Below are positions 62,366 to 64,000 of a stretch of DNA of 64,000 nt, piece after piece. The stretch spans positions 1 through 64,000 of the forward strand of contig NZ_PYGC01000004.1 of NCBI RefSeq assembly GCF_003014495.1. The letters are read 5' to 3'. Under the pieces are notes generated by a model that made no database searches, had not been told where the DNA came from, and saw only the letters and a program-made list of their open reading frames with translations. A program made the position numbers and the translations under genes. The stretch is from Prolixibacter denitrificans (GTDB lineage: Bacteria > Bacteroidota > Bacteroidia > Bacteroidales > Prolixibacteraceae). The number at the start of each line of letters is the position of its first letter. The stretch's first letter is position 1.

Positions 62366-63583
62366 TCAAAACAGTTCCAATTGCCCGTCATCCAGGTTCT
62401 TCCTCGTTTTCTTTTTGTCATCAAACACTGTTCGTCCGCCAAAAGCTTTCGACTCTTTTCGCTCCTGCTCAATATACTTTTCAAACTTTTCGGGATTGGG
62501 AACAAAATCCTTTTCAAGTTTGAAAAGTAAATCAGAAAGCTTCTTGATGGAATCCTTCTTTTCGGTTTCTCCAATTTTTGCCCTCCGAACAGCATCCTGA
62601 AGAAAATGAATCGATTCGTCATAAACAGAGGTTTGCACCGGGAATGGGTGTCCGTCCTTTCCTCCGTGTGCAAAAGAGAAACGAGCCGGATCGTGAAAAC
62701 GCGAAGGTGTTCCGTGAATCACTTCGCTAACCAGGCTCAGCGAACGCAGCGTCTTTGGTCCCAGTCCCCGCAGCAGCAACAAATCATCGAACTTCTCGAA
62801 CTGGCTATCATAGGCCATGGCCAAAATCGTTCCCAAGCGTTTCATGTCCACGTCAGTCACTTTTACATCATGATGACGGGGCATTAAAACCTTTCGGATT
62901 TCAGGCAACATCCTACCGGGATTTTCTTTTCCTACATTCAGAATTCCTTCGCGGGAAGACGCAGCTTCATGCGCTGTCAGATTCAATATCAATCCCTGAT
63001 TGTGTCCAATAACCGATGCATGCGGCTCATCAACGAACGAGCTCACTTTTTCAGAAAGCCAGTGATAGCGACGAGCCATATTATTTCCATCGTTCATTCC
63101 CTGCTGCACCACAGCCCAGTTTCCGTTCTGCGTCAGAATGAAAGAATGCAGATACAACTGAAACCCATCCTGCAGTGCTGTATTGTCCACTTTGGCGGTC
63201 AGCTTGCTGGTGCGCACCAATTCGTCTCCGTTTAAACCGGTCCGATCACCTATGTGCAATAATTCCTCGGGCGTCTTCCGGGAATGCTTTCCCCGACCTC
63301 CGCAGACGTAAATTCCCAACTCTTGTGAAACCGGATTCAGAGCATGTTTCAATGCTCCCATCACCGAGGTGGTTATTCCTGAAGAATGCCAGTCCATTCC
63401 CAAAACAGCACCAAACGATTGGAACCAAAACGGATCACTGATACGCCGGAGAAATTCGTCCGGGCCGTACTCCTCAACGATCGCTTCCGTAATCGCCAGT
63501 CCCATCGCCCGCATGCGCTCATACAACCATGAAGGTACGCGTCCATAATGAAGTGGCAAATCAGCCTGTCCCGAACGTTTCAT
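62366..63583 (-). CDS. DUF763 family protein
   Basis: A 405-residue soluble protein. The start KRSGQADLPLHYGRVPSWLY, the block DPFWFQSFGAVLGMDWHSSG around residue 50, GGRGKHSRKTPEELLHIGDR around 95, and LLLRGLGPKTLRSLSLVSEV around 275 are typical of DUF763. The last of these resembles a helix-hairpin-helix DNA-binding motif (LRGLGPKTLRSL). The family is shared by archaea and bacteria and its role is unknown; nucleic-acid binding is suggested by that motif and the basic C-terminus. It is monocistronic, with about 300 bases on the GH31 side. Confidence 0.85.
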   Translation of the reverse strand: MKRSGQADLPLHYGRVPSWLYERMRAMGLAITEAIVEEYGPDEFLRRISDPFWFQSFGAVLGMDWHSSGITTSVMGALKHALNPVSQELGIYVCGGRGKHSRKTPEELLHIGDRTGLNGDELVRTSKLTAKVDNTALQDGFQLYLHSFILTQNGNWAVVQQGMNDGNNMARRYHWLSEKVSSFVDEPHASVIGHNQGLILNLTAHEAASSREGILNVGKENPGRMLPEIRKVLMPRHHDVKVTDVDMKRLGTILAMAYDSQFEKFDDLLLLRGLGPKTLRSLSLVSEVIHGTPSRFHDPARFSFAHGGKDGHPFPVQTSVYDESIHFLQDAVRRAKIGETEKKDSIKKLSDLLFKLEKDFVPNPEKFEKYIEQERKESKAFGGRTVFDDKKKTRKNLDDGQLELF

Positions 63584-64000
63584 TCAACCAACAATTTAGA
63601 TTAAAACCAATAAGACAAAGTTAAAAACGGTTTCGCGTCAAAGCATAAAATTATTCAAACCCAAACACTTTCTTAAAAAATAATCTCTAAATGATAGTTT
63701 ATAACTTCAAAAATAACGATAAGAAACAATAATAAATATTAAAACAACTACCTGATGAACAATTCATTATCACAGAAACGAACAATAATAAAAAATACCC
63801 CTAAAATGCTTTCCAGAACAATTAAAAATTCTGCATAACGCGCACAAAAATGACGTTTTGGGGAATCAGCTTCACATAATTCACATTAATCACATAATAA
63901 TTATATGATTAATTAAAGTGCTGTGAGGCTCGAATTTAAAGGACTTATTTATCTGATTAACTTAACTAATATAAAGTATCACAGAAAATTACGTCTTCAT
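63584..64000. other. AT-rich intergenic end of window
   Basis: About 415 very AT-rich bases with no gene, tRNA or hairpin terminator recognised. They probably contain promoters for the DUF763 gene and for the gene beyond the window edge. Confidence 0.45.

Noticed and set aside
1-64000. tRNA or rRNA genes and integrase/att sites
   Set aside because: None could be recognised by eye in the gaps; no integrase or transposase frame was found, although mobile-element remnants exist around 28 kb.

Overview
The window comes from a member of the Bacteroidota, probably a marine or anaerobic Bacteroidales/Marinilabiliales-type organism (inference). The evidence is the gene content: DUF4270, DUF4907, DUF6261, DUF4861 and HU/DUF4469 proteins, GYDIA-type GHMP kinase, paired Bacteroidota-style RHS genes, LytTR two-component genes, and many lipoproteins with weak Shine-Dalgarno signals. 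No rRNA, tRNA or CRISPR array was recognised.

Layout. (1) 1-4.7 kb: a gene remnant, a sialate O-acetylesterase, a DUF6261 protein, an uninterrupted 41-bp tandem repeat and a DUF4861 lipoprotein. (2) 4.7-15.6 kb: one long minus-strand operon. Transcription starts with methylcrotonyl-CoA carboxylase beta, methylglutaconyl-CoA hydratase, carboxylase alpha and an acyl-CoA dehydrogenase. It continues through type II isopentenyl-diphosphate isomerase, HMG-CoA reductase, a GYDIA-type GHMP kinase, diphosphomevalonate decarboxylase and mevalonate kinase. The first block makes HMG-CoA from isovaleryl-CoA and the second turns HMG-CoA into IPP/DMAPP. No HMG-CoA synthase or HMG-CoA lyase is present, so the operon reads as a leucine-to-isoprenoid pathway. 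This is the most interesting system in the window. (3) 15.8-27.7 kb: an MFS transporter, a LytS/LytTR pair, an outer-membrane barrel plus DUF4270 lipoprotein divergent from a Kelch lipoprotein plus DUF4907 protein with a LytTR-like direct repeat between them, a membrane MutS-family ATPase, a YncE-like propeller and a second MFS transporter. (4) 27.8-37.5 kb: an accessory region. It holds a remnant Rhs cassette fused to a primase zinc-finger remnant, a broken XRE regulator, a small membrane protein, a TPR lipoprotein, a two-gene Rhs system and an HU-like/DUF4469 protein.

(5) 38.6-50.8 kb: a minus-strand operon for a type II secretion/type IV pilus-like machine: GspG-like pseudopilin, prepilin peptidase, GspE, secretin, PilMN/GspL-like, PilO/GspM-like, an Ig/FN3 lipoprotein, GspC/PilP-like, a MORN lipoprotein, three minor-pseudopilin-like proteins and GspF. 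Several dispersed palindromic repeats lie inside it, and one covers the start of a pseudopilin gene. (6) 51-64 kb: another Rhs remnant, small lipoprotein and membrane proteins, a GntP permease, prephenate dehydratase, an S41 peptidase, a nitrobindin-like protein, an S33 alpha/beta hydrolase, a GH31 glucosidase and a DUF763 protein.

All family calls were made by reading motifs, without database searches. Functions of the DUF proteins, substrates of transporters, and the identity of the terminal Rhs domain remain open.
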